Notes under the pieces: model-generated
Told to the model about the DNA's origin: nothing
Seen by the model: only the letters and a program-made list of their open reading frames with translations
The model's database searches: none
Program-made: the position numbers and the translations under genes
In this document: positions 11,248-21,589 of the stretch, piece after piece
How the letters are laid out: each line of letters opens with the position of its first letter
Position numbering within the stretch: the stretch's first letter is position 1
DNA from: Mesostigma viride
Taxonomy: Eukaryota > Streptophyta > Mesostigmatophyceae > Mesostigmatales > Mesostigmataceae
Assembly: GCA_009746045.1 (NCBI GenBank)
Contig: RPFO01000947.1
Location: 1-46,162, forward strand
Direction of reading: 5' to 3'
Length of the DNA stretch: 46,162 bases

Positions 11248-11300
11248 CAAGGAGACAACCAGCGCAGGCAAGAAATAGGGAAAATCCGGACCATGGTCAA
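11248..11300 (+). repeat. dispersed repeat R, 5' portion (truncated copy)
   Basis: ATCAAGGAGACAACCAGCGC, then a segment ending AAAATCCGGACCATGGT, matches the left end of the full R copy at 16829. Here it lies directly upstream of LINE ORF1-like sequence, so R may belong to the leader of that LINE family or be a separate small element inserted beside it. Confidence 0.6.
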
Positions 11301-11594
11301 GCTCGATGCCAGGCAGCTCCGGCCCACCCAGATGGATGCCAGGCAGCTCCCACCCAGTTTATAATAAGCGCCCTGTTCTACGGATCGCGCACCTCGCTTC
11401 TTGCCCTGTACGTGCCAGCGCACCTTCGCGTCCAAGGTCGCCTCATTCCGCCTGGCTGCGTGGTCGACCGGTGCTTACACGTACGCCGGATCTGCCCAGC
11501 TGATCCGGCCCCGCCCCCGCCTTCAGCTCCTCGCACTCTGCTCCCTCCTCCCGAGGGCGCTCTGTCGCCGAGATCTGGGCTCCCACTTCCATCC

Positions 11595-12500
11595 ATGCGT
11601 TCCACCTCCGAAATCCGCTCCATCATCAACCAGGCCCTCGTGCAGCACGTGACACCACTCGCCGCAGATGTGGCGGCCATGGGCGGCACGCTGCCGGGCT
11701 GCCGAGCTTCCCCTCCTCTCCTCCACCACCACCGCCACCTCCAAGCTCCTTGCCTCCACCGCCACCACCACGGCGACGCCCTCACCGCCCAGGCTCCTCC
11801 GGCCATCGACACGCGCCTGCAGGACAATGCCATCGCCATCGGATGCCTGCAAAACACAGCAGGCATCACTGCCCAGGCGGTGAAGGACATCGCCGCCCGG
11901 CTCCTGCTGGCCCTGCCGGCGATGCCCCTCCCACCCAGACTTGGGCAGCCATGCCGGCTGCTGAACCACACCACCACCACCCGCCTCCGCCATCGCAGCA
12001 GACGCTGGACAGTCCGCGAGGAGGCCGAGCTCGACAAGCACAGCCTAAACGTCATATTCAAGCACTTCGACCAGCAGTGCAGGACGAGACCCTTGCCCTG
12101 GCATTTGAGAACAAAATCCTTGTCCCCATGGCTCTCACTGGTAAGGGCAAGCCGCGGGGGGTTACCCACCTTCCCGGCCCGCTCGCGGGGTAAGGCCGGC
12201 CGGCCCTCCCCCTTGCTCCTCACCTTTGACACCATGGCGGATAAGATGGCCGGAGTTCCTCAAGCGTCGCAAGCGGCTTGGGGGGACCTCGTACACGCTG
12301 GACGACGACTTGACCTTGACGCAGCAAACAACGGCGACGGGAGCTATGGCCGACCTACCTCCAGCTCCGGCAGACGGCGGGGCAGAAGCCGGTCTACTGG
12401 AAGGGGGCGGACATCTACGTCGCCCACAAGCCCTGCATGGCAGGCGACCCCTGCCGCCCCAGCCACCCCAGCCACCCCAGCCTAGGGAATATATAGCAGT
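11595..12500 (+). pseudogene. LINE ORF1-like pseudogene
   Basis: The sequence resembles the nucleic-acid-binding ORF1 protein of L1-type non-LTR retrotransposons. It starts around MRSTSEIRSIINQALVQHV (11595). A region with a TRLQDNAIAIGCLQ-like helix follows. The tail is related to the ORF1 C-terminal domain (LWPTYLQLRQ followed by KPVYWKGADIYV). The coding text jumps between all three frames, with in-frame stops near 12190-12300, so this copy is dead. A homologous copy lies at 28425-28875, where FTLDDDLTLAQQQRRRELW is intact. Both copies end near GGAATATATA. The assignment rests on the C-terminal domain pattern plus nearby reverse-transcriptase fragments. Confidence 0.6.
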
Positions 12501-12695
12501 AGTGTAGACTAGAACTTTAGCATTTATCCAGATGGTGCATGGTGCAGGTGCACCTTGTGCACCCAGAGCAAGAGATAGTTTACATCCTACACCTGCAGCT
12601 AGGTTGCATGTAGCCCAGACTGTATCTAAAACCCATAGATGTTAATTATAATCTCAGGGCTATGTGTTACATATGCTCCTCACGGAGCTATGTTT

Positions 12696-12774
12696 TTAAT
12701 TAATTAATTAATTAATTAATTAATTAATTAATTAATTAATTAATTAATTAATTAATTAATTAATTAATTAATTA
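12696..12774. repeat. (TTAA)n / (ATTA)n microsatellite
   Basis: About 19 perfect four-base units. A shorter tract of the same unit lies at 13186-13214. Its position inside R-related sequence suggests it grew from the TTTAATTTAATTTAA-type tail seen at about 12930. Confidence 0.95.
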
Positions 12775-12787
12775 GTTTTTTTATTTA

Positions 12788-13085
12788 ATGGTAGCTCGAG
12801 CCTGCCATTATCTTGTCCGCGTTTTCGAGTCGTTCAGGATGATGAATTAATATGAATGGAGATGGAAATGTGTGGCTTCCTCCACCCCATCCATCATGGA
12901 ATATGTGCTACATGACCTCCCCACGGCGGCATTTAATTTAATTTAATGGAAATGCGTAGCCTTGTGCATTGATATTATGACTGGCTTACGTGGAGAGTGA
13001 CTAGATGACCTAGACGGTGGGGCCGGAATTACACCTTGCTTGATCAGGGCGTGCGTTTAGAGCCTAACTGGCCGGGAGTGTCTAG
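12788..13085 (+). repeat. dispersed repeat R, long copy with internal insertion
   Basis: It matches the copy at 16860-17066 from TAGCTCGAGCCTGCC through TTTTCGAGTCGTTCAGGATG to TGGCCGGGAGTGTCTAG. An additional segment at 12877-12935 (ATCATGGAATATGTGCTACA) occurs in inverted orientation at about 17110-17160 and in diverged form at about 12660. It is a mosaic of short repeats and is not coding. Confidence 0.7.
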
Positions 13086-13185
13086 TGGTGAGCACCATTG
13101 CTGCGATCTAGCTGAATTTGGGGCTCAGACGCGAAAGCTCCGCCGTCAGCCATGTCCGCTCGTGGCTCGTGGTCCATGGGATCGA

Positions 13186-13214
13186 AGATGATTAATTAAT
13201 TAATTAATTAATTA
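13186..13214. repeat. (ATTA)n microsatellite, short
   Basis: Seven or so ATTA units, the same motif as the tract at 12696-12774. Confidence 0.9.
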
Positions 13215-13469
13215 GACTCGTGCTCCCGTTGGGGAGTCACGGAGCATTAACCCCGATGGATGGATGGATGGGTGCAAACAGTCCTACCGGTCTAGTCTAT
13301 CTACATCGGCTACGTGCTACATCTATCTAACAACATGCTAACTACAACATCGAAGATGATGCATGCGGCCATGCATGCTAGACAATATCAATTCGAGACA
13401 ACCATCACATGAATGCCTGTTTGCGGGGGGCTGGCGCCATCCTGGCACTCAGGCACCTCGTCGATCCTA

Positions 13470-13530
13470 TATCAATTTAAGACAACCAGCCCAGGCCATG
13501 CAGGAATCTGGAAGAATCCGGACCACCTCA
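13470..13530 (+). repeat. dispersed repeat R, diverged 5' fragment
   Basis: TATCAATTTAAGACAACCAG, then GAAGAATCCGGACCACC, is a diverged form of the R left end. Another stub, GTATCAAAGAGACAACCAG, lies at about 13808. Confidence 0.5.
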
Positions 13531-14681
13531 TCGATCCAAACAGACAGTTGCCGATGCACAAGGCCTGTATGCAGCTAGTGGATAGCTGCGCACGGCATGG
13601 GTCAAACACAAACTGTACATATTGACTTGAGACACTACGTCTTCCTCGAATTCACAAAGGTTCACAATCATCTTACTGAAGTTTATTGCTAGTGCTCTGT
13701 AGATTCCCAACGATGGCACGCTCAGTACTAACCGATAAATGATCCCATATTCATTCAAAACCGAGGGCAGGCGGCAAGCACAGACGCTTGGGGCGTTTCC
13801 GCTCAGGTATCAAAGAGACAACCAGGTGTGCCAATTTGGAAAAGAACACCTGCCAGGGCAGTTCCATCTTGTCAATCCAAGAGTCTCGCACAGTCATCCT
13901 ACAATCGCACCCTACTTCCTGCTGCGCATGCCTTGCAGATACCCTATAATAAATAGATATGGTAGGTCAGCAACAACCATTCGTCGCACAGCCTAGTTAC
14001 CCTCATGACGCACACACTTTCTCAGAAGCCATCACAGCCAGGGTGGAGACACCAAGCGTCCCTATCAACCCAACGCCACACATGCCTCGGCAGAGATGGA
14101 CAGGTGTATATTGACAGGAGAAGAGGCCATCTTAGCATGGCAGCTGAGACCCTCATGGATGGGGAGATCAATGGAGGTCTGCGCACAAGTCCCCCCGGAC
14201 CCCTTTCCATGTGAATGCGCCTCACATTTGCCCATGAAATAGTGATGCTGTGATTTCCCGGCCAAGAAGCAACCACCCTCCCCAGGCCAAGTGGGCAGAA
14301 GATGTATCTGGTCCCCCATGGTCTCGTTGAGATGCCAGAATACACTGTGCAGACAGTGGTCCAGGTGACGCAGCCTGAGCGGGAACATGCACTTGCCGCC
14401 CGCAGGGAGCTGCTGGGAATGTGCATCCTCCCCAACACCTGCTCACACTCCCCACCACTGGTACCACTCTACGGTCTAGGCGATCCGACCCCCTTTGAGA
14501 AAGAGTCGAGCCTAGCACAACTGTGCCCAAAGGCTTCTTGGGACTGATACAATCCCACAACGTGCCCAAGGGACCGATAGCACCCCCAGGGGGTCCGCCT
14601 CGTGCCCAGGGGGCATCACCACGGAACCATGCATGCGCGAGGCCTGCGCTTGTTGTCTGGTTGACATAAAAGGCAGTTGGC
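13531..14681. other. region without a recognised gene; probably contains the 3' UTR of the transporter gene
   Basis: Overlapping ORFs up to 166 codons occur on both strands, but none resembles a known family. Part next to 14682 should be the 3' untranslated region of the minus-strand transporter gene. Confidence 0.4.
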
Positions 14682-15809
14682 CTAGGTTGCGTGGATGTGT
14701 TTGAGCGGCTGCCGGGGCACATCCCTCTCTTCCAATGGGACCACCTCGATGCGGGCCAAGCTCTCGCCCCGGTTCACTGGCAGGTTGAGCGAGCTGGCCT
14801 TGATAGCAGTGCCGTCCGGTAGCAACGGCGACAGCTCAGCCTGGGATCCACCCTCCTGCTTGACAGGGAGCACGTGGGAGGCCGGCGGCTTGGCCCCCTG
14901 GGCGATGTATCCGTAGAAGGTGACCCCGAGGACGGTCACCGAGCAGCCGGTGATGGTGGCGATGGTCATCGGGTTACGGAATATCCACCAGGAGACGAGG
15001 ATCGTGAACGCAGAGCGCAGGTTACCAAGCACGTTGAACGTGAGCCCGGACGTGTACTGGATCACGAAGAAGATGGAGACGTTCAGGAAGAAGGCAAGGA
15101 CCGCACTGGAGAGCGCCAGAATAACCACGGCGAGCCGAGGGTTGGACTCGTCGCCAAAAAACATGGAGAGTTCCGGCGATTCCATGTAGAGCGCGAAAGG
15201 GATGAGCATCGCCGAGGCCATGGGCGATAGGTAGTAGATAAGGTTGAAACTGTCGAGCCGCTGCTTTCCTTGGAGGAGCCGTTCCTGAAGGATGACTCTC
15301 CCTGTCGTCATCATGCAGTCGGCCAGGCCGGCAAGGAAACCGAGAAGCACGAAGCTCGGCTCCGTCCATGATGTGAGAGCCATGCCGAGCACGACGGGCA
15401 CCAGGGCTACGTACTGCTGTTTCGAGAGCAATTTGCGAAACAGGGCGTACTCCAGCAGAGCCGTGGTCACGGGCGTGAAGCTTTTCAAGGTTTGCATGAA
15501 GGACACGGGGACGAAGCGAAGACATATGTTCCCTAGCGACAGGCTACCCGAGAATGTCATGGCCAGTGGAATGAGACGTTTTACGAAGGTCTCCCTGGAC
15601 ATTGGAGCTTTCTGCACAAACTGCACCCCGTCCAGCATGACGACACTGAGTATCGAACACATGCTGAGATGCACGAAGCTCAGAGATATTGGCGCATGCA
15701 GGTTGTATACTTGAAATATGTACTTGTTGCAGCAAATGCAGCAGACGTTCATGGCCCACCAAACGGAAACCGAGAGAAGTATTTTTCCGGCAGTGGCGGG
15801 AGCGAGCAT
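14682..15809 (-). CDS. nucleotide-sugar / triose-phosphate transporter family protein
   Basis: A complete, intronless 375-codon gene of the drug/metabolite-transporter superfamily (TPT/NST branch), closest by recollection to plant GONST5-like proteins. Members exchange nucleotide sugars or phosphorylated sugars across Golgi or plastid membranes. About ten hydrophobic segments run from residue 8 to 303. Family motifs visible are VSFMQTLKSFTPVTT (about 102-116), LALSSAVLAFFLNVSIFFVI (about 231-250) and TFNVLGNLRSAF with IFRNP (about 257-280), then GCSVTVLGVTFYGY. A hydrophilic tail of about 70 residues ends in LKHIHAT. The frame opens two codons earlier with TTG, so the ATG at 15807-15809 is chosen as the start. 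No frameshift or stop is seen and no plastid transit peptide is apparent, so Golgi placement is inferred. The substrate cannot be assigned. Confidence 0.9.
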   Translation of the reverse strand: MLAPATAGKILLSVSVWWAMNVCCICCNKYIFQVYNLHAPISLSFVHLSMCSILSVVMLDGVQFVQKAPMSRETFVKRLIPLAMTFSGSLSLGNICLRFVPVSFMQTLKSFTPVTTALLEYALFRKLLSKQQYVALVPVVLGMALTSWTEPSFVLLGFLAGLADCMMTTGRVILQERLLQGKQRLDSFNLIYYLSPMASAMLIPFALYMESPELSMFFGDESNPRLAVVILALSSAVLAFFLNVSIFFVIQYTSGLTFNVLGNLRSAFTILVSWWIFRNPMTIATITGCSVTVLGVTFYGYIAQGAKPPASHVLPVKQEGGSQAELSPLLPDGTAIKASSLNLPVNRGESLARIEVVPLEERDVPRQPLKHIHAT

Positions 15810-16590
15810 TTTCAAAACTAGGTCTTCCCCTTGTTAACCTGAAATTTCTCGAGTTTCCACGAATGCCAATCTCAGCCATTTTTTTTGCTCATTCATGGAG
15901 CAGCTTGTTAACAGCGTCAAACTCAACGTATCCCTTGTGTGCTCCATGGGCTTTTCACCGACAGACACTGCTGCACCATGGCTCCGGGCAGTAGGCTAGG
16001 CCCTGACACAAATGCCTGAAAGGCGGCGACGTCCCATCGGTTGCCTTGTTGGTCAATTCTGGCATTAATTATGTTCTTGGAAATGCTGGGCATGACCGTC
16101 GAGTCGGCTATGTGGTTTGGGACACCGAGGTCGGCGTGACACGCGTGTTGTTGCTGCCATCCATTCGTTCACGGTGGAGCAAGGGTCGACCGCGCAGCAA
16201 ATGTCACGTCATTATTCTGGGCGCGGACGGTACACGGATGCATTGGTTGGAATGGGGCCGGGAATCGAAACTATTGGTGTTGCGGGCGAAGTTCCGTAAT
16301 CCGTACAGGTTCAAGATTACGATGCACAGTTTTACAGGCTACGGATCTGTGGCCCAAATCTTACGTGAGATCAGGGTGAGACATGTATTTCGCGGCTCAC
16401 AAAGTATTGAGCTCGCACCTCCCGAGTCCCAGTTGTACAGTCGGTAGTCTTTTGTAGGTGTCCAGTCATCATCATCAATCATGCACGCCCTGCATTGTTG
16501 GGTTCGAGGTTTTTGGGCGTGAACCCAACAAATAAGGCGTGAACCCAACTTCAGGCGTGAATTAATTAATAAATTAATTAACATAACTAC
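15810..16590. other. upstream region of the transporter gene, no recognised gene
   Basis: It should hold the promoter of the minus-strand transporter gene. A plus-strand ORF of 133 codons (16046-16447) matches nothing I know and is not called as a gene. Confidence 0.4.
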
Positions 16591-16594
16591 AAGT

Positions 16595-16815
16595 TGTGCC
16601 GCCCTAGTTGGCCAAGCCCGGCTAGTGGCGGCTGGCCCGCGGGGCCGGGCCGACCAAACCAAGGGCGGTGTCGACTTAACTAGTGCGAGCAAGAAGATGT
16701 CCTACAACTTGTAGAATTTGAAACTGAATGCTATCCTACGCCGCTGCCTAATCTCATGCATCCGAAACTGAATGCGAGGCATACCCTGATACAAAGACTC
16801 TAATGCCGACCTATC
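16595..16815 (-). pseudogene. LINE ORF2 C-terminal fragment
   Basis: The minus strand reads LYQGMPRIQFRMHEIRQRRR, the same segment as in the fragments at 17197-18062 and 28140-28300 (LYQGMPRISDEIRQRRIAF). The downstream Gly/Pro-rich part (16600-16670) also matches. It is truncated at both ends and abuts repeat R at 16829. Confidence 0.65.
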
Positions 16816-16828
16816 CGTCAGTATCAAA

Positions 16829-17066
16829 GAGACAACCAGCGCAGGCCAGAAATCGGGAGAATCCGGACCATGGTAGCTCGAGCCTGCCGTTATCTTTTCC
16901 GCGTTTTCGAGTCGTTCAGGATGATGAAGATGAATGGTGATGGAAATGTGCATTGAAATTATGGCTGGCTTACGTGTGGAGCGACTAGATGACCTAGACG
17001 GTGGGGCCGGAAACAGCATGCTTGATCAGGGCGTGTGTTTCGAGCCTAGCTGGCCGGGAGTGTCTA
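16829..17066 (+). repeat. dispersed repeat R, full-length reference copy
   Basis: It starts ATCAAAGAGACAACCAGCGC, passes through GAATCCGGACCATGGTAGC and GCGTTTTCGAGTCGTTCAGG, and ends near GGCCGGGAGTGTCTAG, about 238 bp. An inverted copy is at 27107-27356 and a plus copy at 12788-13085; partial copies are at 11248, 13470 and 13808. There is no coding potential. SINE, MITE or LINE leader are all possible. Confidence 0.7.
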
Positions 17067-17196
17067 GTATGCTTAGAAATTAAAAAATTAAAAATTAAAT
17101 TATAACATGCCTCCGTGGGGAGATCATGTAGCACATATTCCATGATAGATGGGATGGAGGGAGCCGCGTGAACGAACTATCCTAACTCTAAGCTAT

Positions 17197-18062
17197 CTAG
17201 AAAATCCTAACTACACCGACTACTGACTCATCAAAATGCCTCCTCCGCTTGGGGGGAGGGGGCTTGCCCACATGGTCGGGCGTGTGCGCCTTGACAATCT
17301 TCTTCCACCGCGTCTTGTCCTGCATGGCAGTGCAAAGACGGGAGAGAGAGTGGATGCGGTGCTCAAACTGGGCTGGGACCACTAGGTCGTCCAGCAACAT
17401 CTGGATGTAGTTCGTGACAGGTTTCCCTACCCTCTTTGGAATGCCCTCGGGGCAGGCCAGGTCAGACTGTGTCGCCCTGGCTGGCCAAGCCGCTGGGGGC
17501 CGGCCAGGCCAAGGGCGGTTCGATCGACCTGGCTGGTGCGAGCAAGGTATCCTACAAATGCTATCCTACGCTGCCTAATCTCGTCCGAAATACGAGGCAT
17601 GCCATGATACAAAGATTCTGATGATGGAAACTCGGAAAACCCTACGTTGCATGAGGACCTGTCGGAGCATCCTGTAAACCGTGCCGTCTAGCCTAGCTGC
17701 CAGTTTGGGTGGGATGGTCCACGCCTCGGCGCCATACGTCAGTGAGCACCGTGAGGACGAGGACCTTGAAGAGCATGCGCTTGCGGTGCTCGCCCAGCCC
17801 TTCGAGCGCCAGTAGGGTTTGAGCGAACGGAGCTTGGCCCAGGCCATGGGCCGATGCGGGTGTCCACATCGTCGGCAGTGTCAGGGAGCCAGCTCCCCAA
17901 CAGCTTGAAGCGGTCGCTGAACGGGACCTCCGTCCCGTCGAGCAGGCGCGGCAGCGGTGGTGTACTGAAGGCCCCAATCACCATCGCCTCAGTTTTGACA
18001 CTAATCTCCAACCCCACCGCCCGCGCCTCCAGGCCCAGACAGTCCAGCCAGCCCTACCAGCC
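17197..18062 (-). pseudogene. LINE ORF2 (reverse transcriptase) C-terminal half, degraded
   Basis: Read from 18062 downward: a palm/thumb segment (GLEISVKTEAM, then DGTEVPFSDRFKLLGSWLP), a frameshift near 17850, AWAKLRSLKPYWRSKG, TYGAEAWT, then a post-RT domain (RQRRIAFVGYLARTSQVD) and LDDLVVPAQFEHRIHSL to 17200. The homologous copy at 27800-28380 keeps the thumb region in one frame (RIGLAWARLRSLKPYW). At least two frameshifts are present, so it is inactive. The order of motifs matches the C-terminal half of LINE polymerases. Its 5' break near 18060 coincides with the sequence AAGAATGTACTCCAGCAC, also seen at the break of the RT fragment at 26400. Confidence 0.8.
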
Positions 18063-18139
18063 ATTAAGAATGTACTCCAGCACGCAAAATGTACTTCGTA
18101 CCGAAGTTTGTCTTTTTATGCTGAAAATTGTCATGCATG

Positions 18140-18880
18140 ATGTTTGCAACCAAAATAGACCTCGTACAAAGTTTGGTATCGATCGGACGTCATCTTGGTG
18201 ACATTTGCTAGCAATGAAGGTACATTTTTGTCATTTTTTGTTAAATTAAATAGTAATAAATATGAAACAGTTCTAAATCACGTCAAACCATCATGGATAT
18301 TTGCAAGCAACCTAATTACCACTAGAATAGACCATGCACAAAGTTTGGGGTCAATCTGAACTCAAAATAGTGACGTTTGCTAGCATAAATACTGCATTTT
18401 TTGCCATTTTCAAGCATTTTGCTCAGTGTAAGCTACTAAACAATATCAAACTACGTCATAAAGCTATGAAATATTGGAAGCAACCTAAACACCACTAGAT
18501 TAGACCATGGGCCAAGTTTGGGCTCAGTCTGACGTCAAAATAGTGACGTTTGCTAGCATAAATGGTGCATTTTTTGCCATTTTCAAGCATTTTGCTCAGT
18601 GTAAGCTACTAAACAATATCAAACTATGTCAGAAAGCTATGAAATGTTGGAAGCAACCTAAACACCACTAGATTAGACCATGGGCCAAGTTTGGGCCCAG
18701 TTTGATCTCAAAATAGTGACGTTTGCTAGCATAAATGGTGCAATTTTTGCCTTTTTCAAGCATTTTGGTAAGTATAGTTGCCTCAAACTATGTCAGAAAA
18801 CTGTGAATTGTTGTAAATAACCTGTTTGCCACTACATTAGACCATCCTCAACTTGTAAGGTCAGGCATAGGTAAAGGTAG
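18140..18880. repeat. 173-bp tandem repeat, about four copies
   Basis: ACCACTAGATTAGACCATG-type unit starts lie at 18318, 18491, 18664 and, diverged, at 18828 (spacings 173, 173, 164). A still more diverged unit precedes 18318. GTGACGTTTGCTAGCATAAA and TTTTCAAGCATTTTG recur in each unit. I see no similarity to the 170-bp satellite at 28894 apart from the unit length. Confidence 0.9.
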
Positions 18881-19333
18881 TGACATTTGCTAGCACTATA
18901 TACAAGCATATTATGCCTCTTTTCGCATATACACATTAAAAATAACAAGACATCATCATATCATGGCCTTAATACAAGGTGTGCAAATGCAAATCACACC
19001 AGATCGGATGACCAATGATGGGTGGCTGCATGCCAACACATCTACCAGGCTGCAGGGTGAGAGGCCACATCGCTACAAGACAGGAATCCTCGCAATTGCA
19101 CAACACCGCTAGTACACTGTGCACATACCCCAAGAGGATTTGGCTACAAGCCATAAAAGTTTGGCCATGCTAACACATTCTTCATCCAAGCAAAATGCAG
19201 CCTCTCCAAACTCAACTCATTGATTTAAATTCAGCTAGGCCAGGCGTGCATGCTCTACTTGCCGACAACCATGAGTAAACTTGTCTACCACTTCATTCCA
19301 TGCGCCGGTAGATGGCACCGTCTCATCTACCAG
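18881..19333. other. unique non-coding DNA
   Basis: No credible ORF or repeat is seen between the 173-bp array and the polypyrimidine tract. Confidence 0.4.
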
Positions 19334-19560
19334 TCATCCCCGGCTCCCATTCCGCATCCTCCTCTCCCTCTCCCTCTCCCTCTCCCTCCTCCTCCCCTCC
19401 CCCTCCCATTCTCCCTCCCCCTCCCCCTCTCCCTCCTCCTCCCCCTCCTCCTCCCCCTCTTTCTCCCCCTCTTTCTCTCCCTCTTCCTCCTCCTCCCCGC
19501 CTTCACTGTCACTGTGCACAGCAGGGACGGCATCGTCTATGTGGGTGCCATCACCTGCGT
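19334..19560 (-). CDS. possible acidic C-terminal exon of the hypothetical gene at 19551-21309
   Basis: The minus strand encodes VNAGDGTHIDDAVPAVHSDS, then a long Glu/Gly run and an Arg/Glu tail, ending about 19334. A Ser-Asp start followed by acidic repeats is typical of real nuclear-protein tails, and an acceptor-like CTTTCCACAG lies just upstream (about 19580 on minus). The same DNA is a polypyrimidine tract (CTCCCT-rich, 19352-19500 on plus), so it may equally be non-coding low complexity. Confidence 0.3.
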
Positions 19561-21309
19561 TCACGGTGCCAGCCTAGCTCCTGTGGAAAGAAGCGAGCGC
19601 GGCCAAATGCCTCGACTGGGTGTGGGCAGCCGCACACGAACTGCGTCACCTCCGCCAGGGCATGATAGTCCTCATACTGCCCATCAGCCCACATCGCCTT
19701 GATGAGCAGGTGACCTCCCCTTTCCTGAACCTTAGTGACCCAGCCATGGAAGCGCTCCCTCTTCCTCGCTATCCCCGGAAACAGGGCACACAGGCGCATC
19801 CCGATAAGCGCACGTGCTCCATGCTCGGCAAAGTAGGCATTGCAGTCATCCTTTGCTGCTGCCCTGGCGGCGGTGGCAGTCTTGTAATGCTCAAAGTCAA
19901 TCTGCGGGTGCTCTTTCAACGCCGCCACCGTGGCAGCTGACAGTTTGCCGGTACTGATCAGCTCAGGCTGGTGCACCTCTGCCGTACCGCCCACTGTCCA
20001 GTGCTGCAGGTGTACATCAGAAATGGGGACCGTCATCCCTGCGCTGCCGCCACCTAATGTCACTCTAGAAAACTGGCCCGTCCACGACGGTGCGTAGTAA
20101 GGAGAGGCGACAATGCTGTCACGCTCCGTGCGATCGCCTTCCAGATCAAGGACCTTCACCAGCATGTGTGGTGCCCACGGCATTCCCTGCCCGCAGGTGA
20201 CGGCTGGCCGCTTAACAACGAGTAGGTCGCTGCGTCGTATGAGGCTTCCATTCACCTTGAAGGTGTGCCTGCCGGAAATCAGTGTGCGCAAAGCGGGCGT
20301 TGCCGTTGATGTGCTCCCTCGCGCAGCGGGCGCACATGCGCGGTTGATCTGCGCTTGAATCTCGCGGGCAGGGCAAGCGACGTGTGAGATTACTTGTTTT
20401 ATGGGCAGCCTCAGTGCTCGTGTTGCCCGCGCAACCGACTGGTCGCCTGCAGATCGCAGCGGTAAGGGTACCGCCTTGTTCGCTTGCAGTTCACGCTTCT
20501 CTTTGAGCTTTTGCTCCATGATGTCGAACAGATTCTCGTTGTTGGCACGCACATCCTCCACGGACTTTGGCACCTGCTCAATCCATCCGTCCAGCAACTG
20601 CTGCTTCTCAGCGGCGACGATGTCAGGAAAAAGGCTGTGAAGGCTAGCGCAGGTACATCTCCTGGCACCGCCCTCGTCCCATTCAAAAAGCGGCACTAGA
20701 CCAGGACTTCCTTTGGGGGCCTTGCCACGCTCTATGAGGAGGCACCCATAGACAGGATCTCCCTGCGGGGTGTACCCAATGGGCGTGACCCCGTCACAAG
20801 CCTCGCCATTAGGCCCTGTGGGCTGCCACTTGTTCACCGGTGCATTTACCAACGTCTCCGATGCGGCTAGGCGCCAGCGGACATACACGGTCATATCCGG
20901 GCCCCAAAACACTTCGAGATCGAACACCTTCGAAGAGCGGTGCCTCTCCCTCTCGGCTTCGGTTGCTGGCTCATCATCCAAGTCGGCGGTGGCGCCCGCG
21001 CCCGCACCCGCGCCGGCGCCTGCGCCCCCACCCCGCCCGCGCCCGCGCGCGCGCCTTGGGTGGCGCCCGCGCCCGCACCCGCGCCGGCGCCTGCGCCCCC
21101 GCCCCCGCCCCCGCCGGGCCCGCGCCCGCGCCCGCGTCTTGGGTGGCGCCCGCGCCCGCACCCGCGCCTTCTCCCCCGCCCCCGCCCCCGCCCGCGCCCC
21201 CGCCCGCGCCATGGGTGTGGCCCGCGGCTGGCTTCTTCGGAAATGCGTCCATCGATTTCACCCACCGGCCGTCAGCGGTGGATGCACCCTTTCGGCCACG
21301 TTGTGACAT
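19551..21309 (-). CDS. hypothetical protein with low-complexity GC-rich N-terminal region
   Basis: I do not recognise the family. A 553-codon frame ends at 19551; from about 20985 downward it has normal amino-acid composition (VFDLEVFWGPDMTVYVRWRL, then WIEQVPKSVEDVRANNENLF). Its last 60 codons (HGWVTKVQERGGHLLIKAMW, then DGQYEDYHAL) look Tudor/SH3-like by pattern only. The N-terminal 75 or so codons of that frame are Arg/Ala/Gly repeats made by the minisatellite at 20986-21215. A more natural start, MSQRGRKGASTADGRWVKSM (ATG at 21307-21309), sits in another frame upstream of the minisatellite. The true protein therefore needs a frame change inside the repeat or an intron removing it. CTTTCCACAG near the 3' end could be an acceptor joining the acidic segment below 19564. 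Confidence 0.5.
20986..21215. repeat. GC-rich minisatellite, units of 71 and 83 bp
   Basis: GGTGGCGCCCGCGCCCGCAC begins at 20988, 21059 and 21142 (spacings 71 and 83). Both lengths leave remainder 2 on division by 3, so each copy is read in a different frame. It is almost pure G/C. Confidence 0.9.
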
Positions 21310-21589
21310 CAAGCGCGGCGTCCCCAATAGAACAGTCATGCAATATGAATAATCATTAGTATCAACGATGCGTTCATGCAGGCGTGAACTGTGAAATACA
21401 ACAAGCATGCAACAACGACTCCAGCACACTTAGTAAATACTGCTCATAATATCTGTGGCACATGCAACATGGTTAAAACACACATGGATGACCTGTATGG
21501 CTGCACATGAACTGTCCACCTAGAGAAGACTAGAAATTCAGCATGATATCAAGAGCCATCCACACAAATATATGTCTTACCGCAGCTTA

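Noticed and set aside
11378-12235. 285-codon minus-strand ORF
   Set aside because: It is antisense to the LINE ORF1 remnant, which has the recognisable C-terminal domain on plus.
16046-16447. 133-codon plus-strand ORF
   Set aside because: No recognisable domain or biased composition; the chance level of such an ORF in GC-rich DNA is high.
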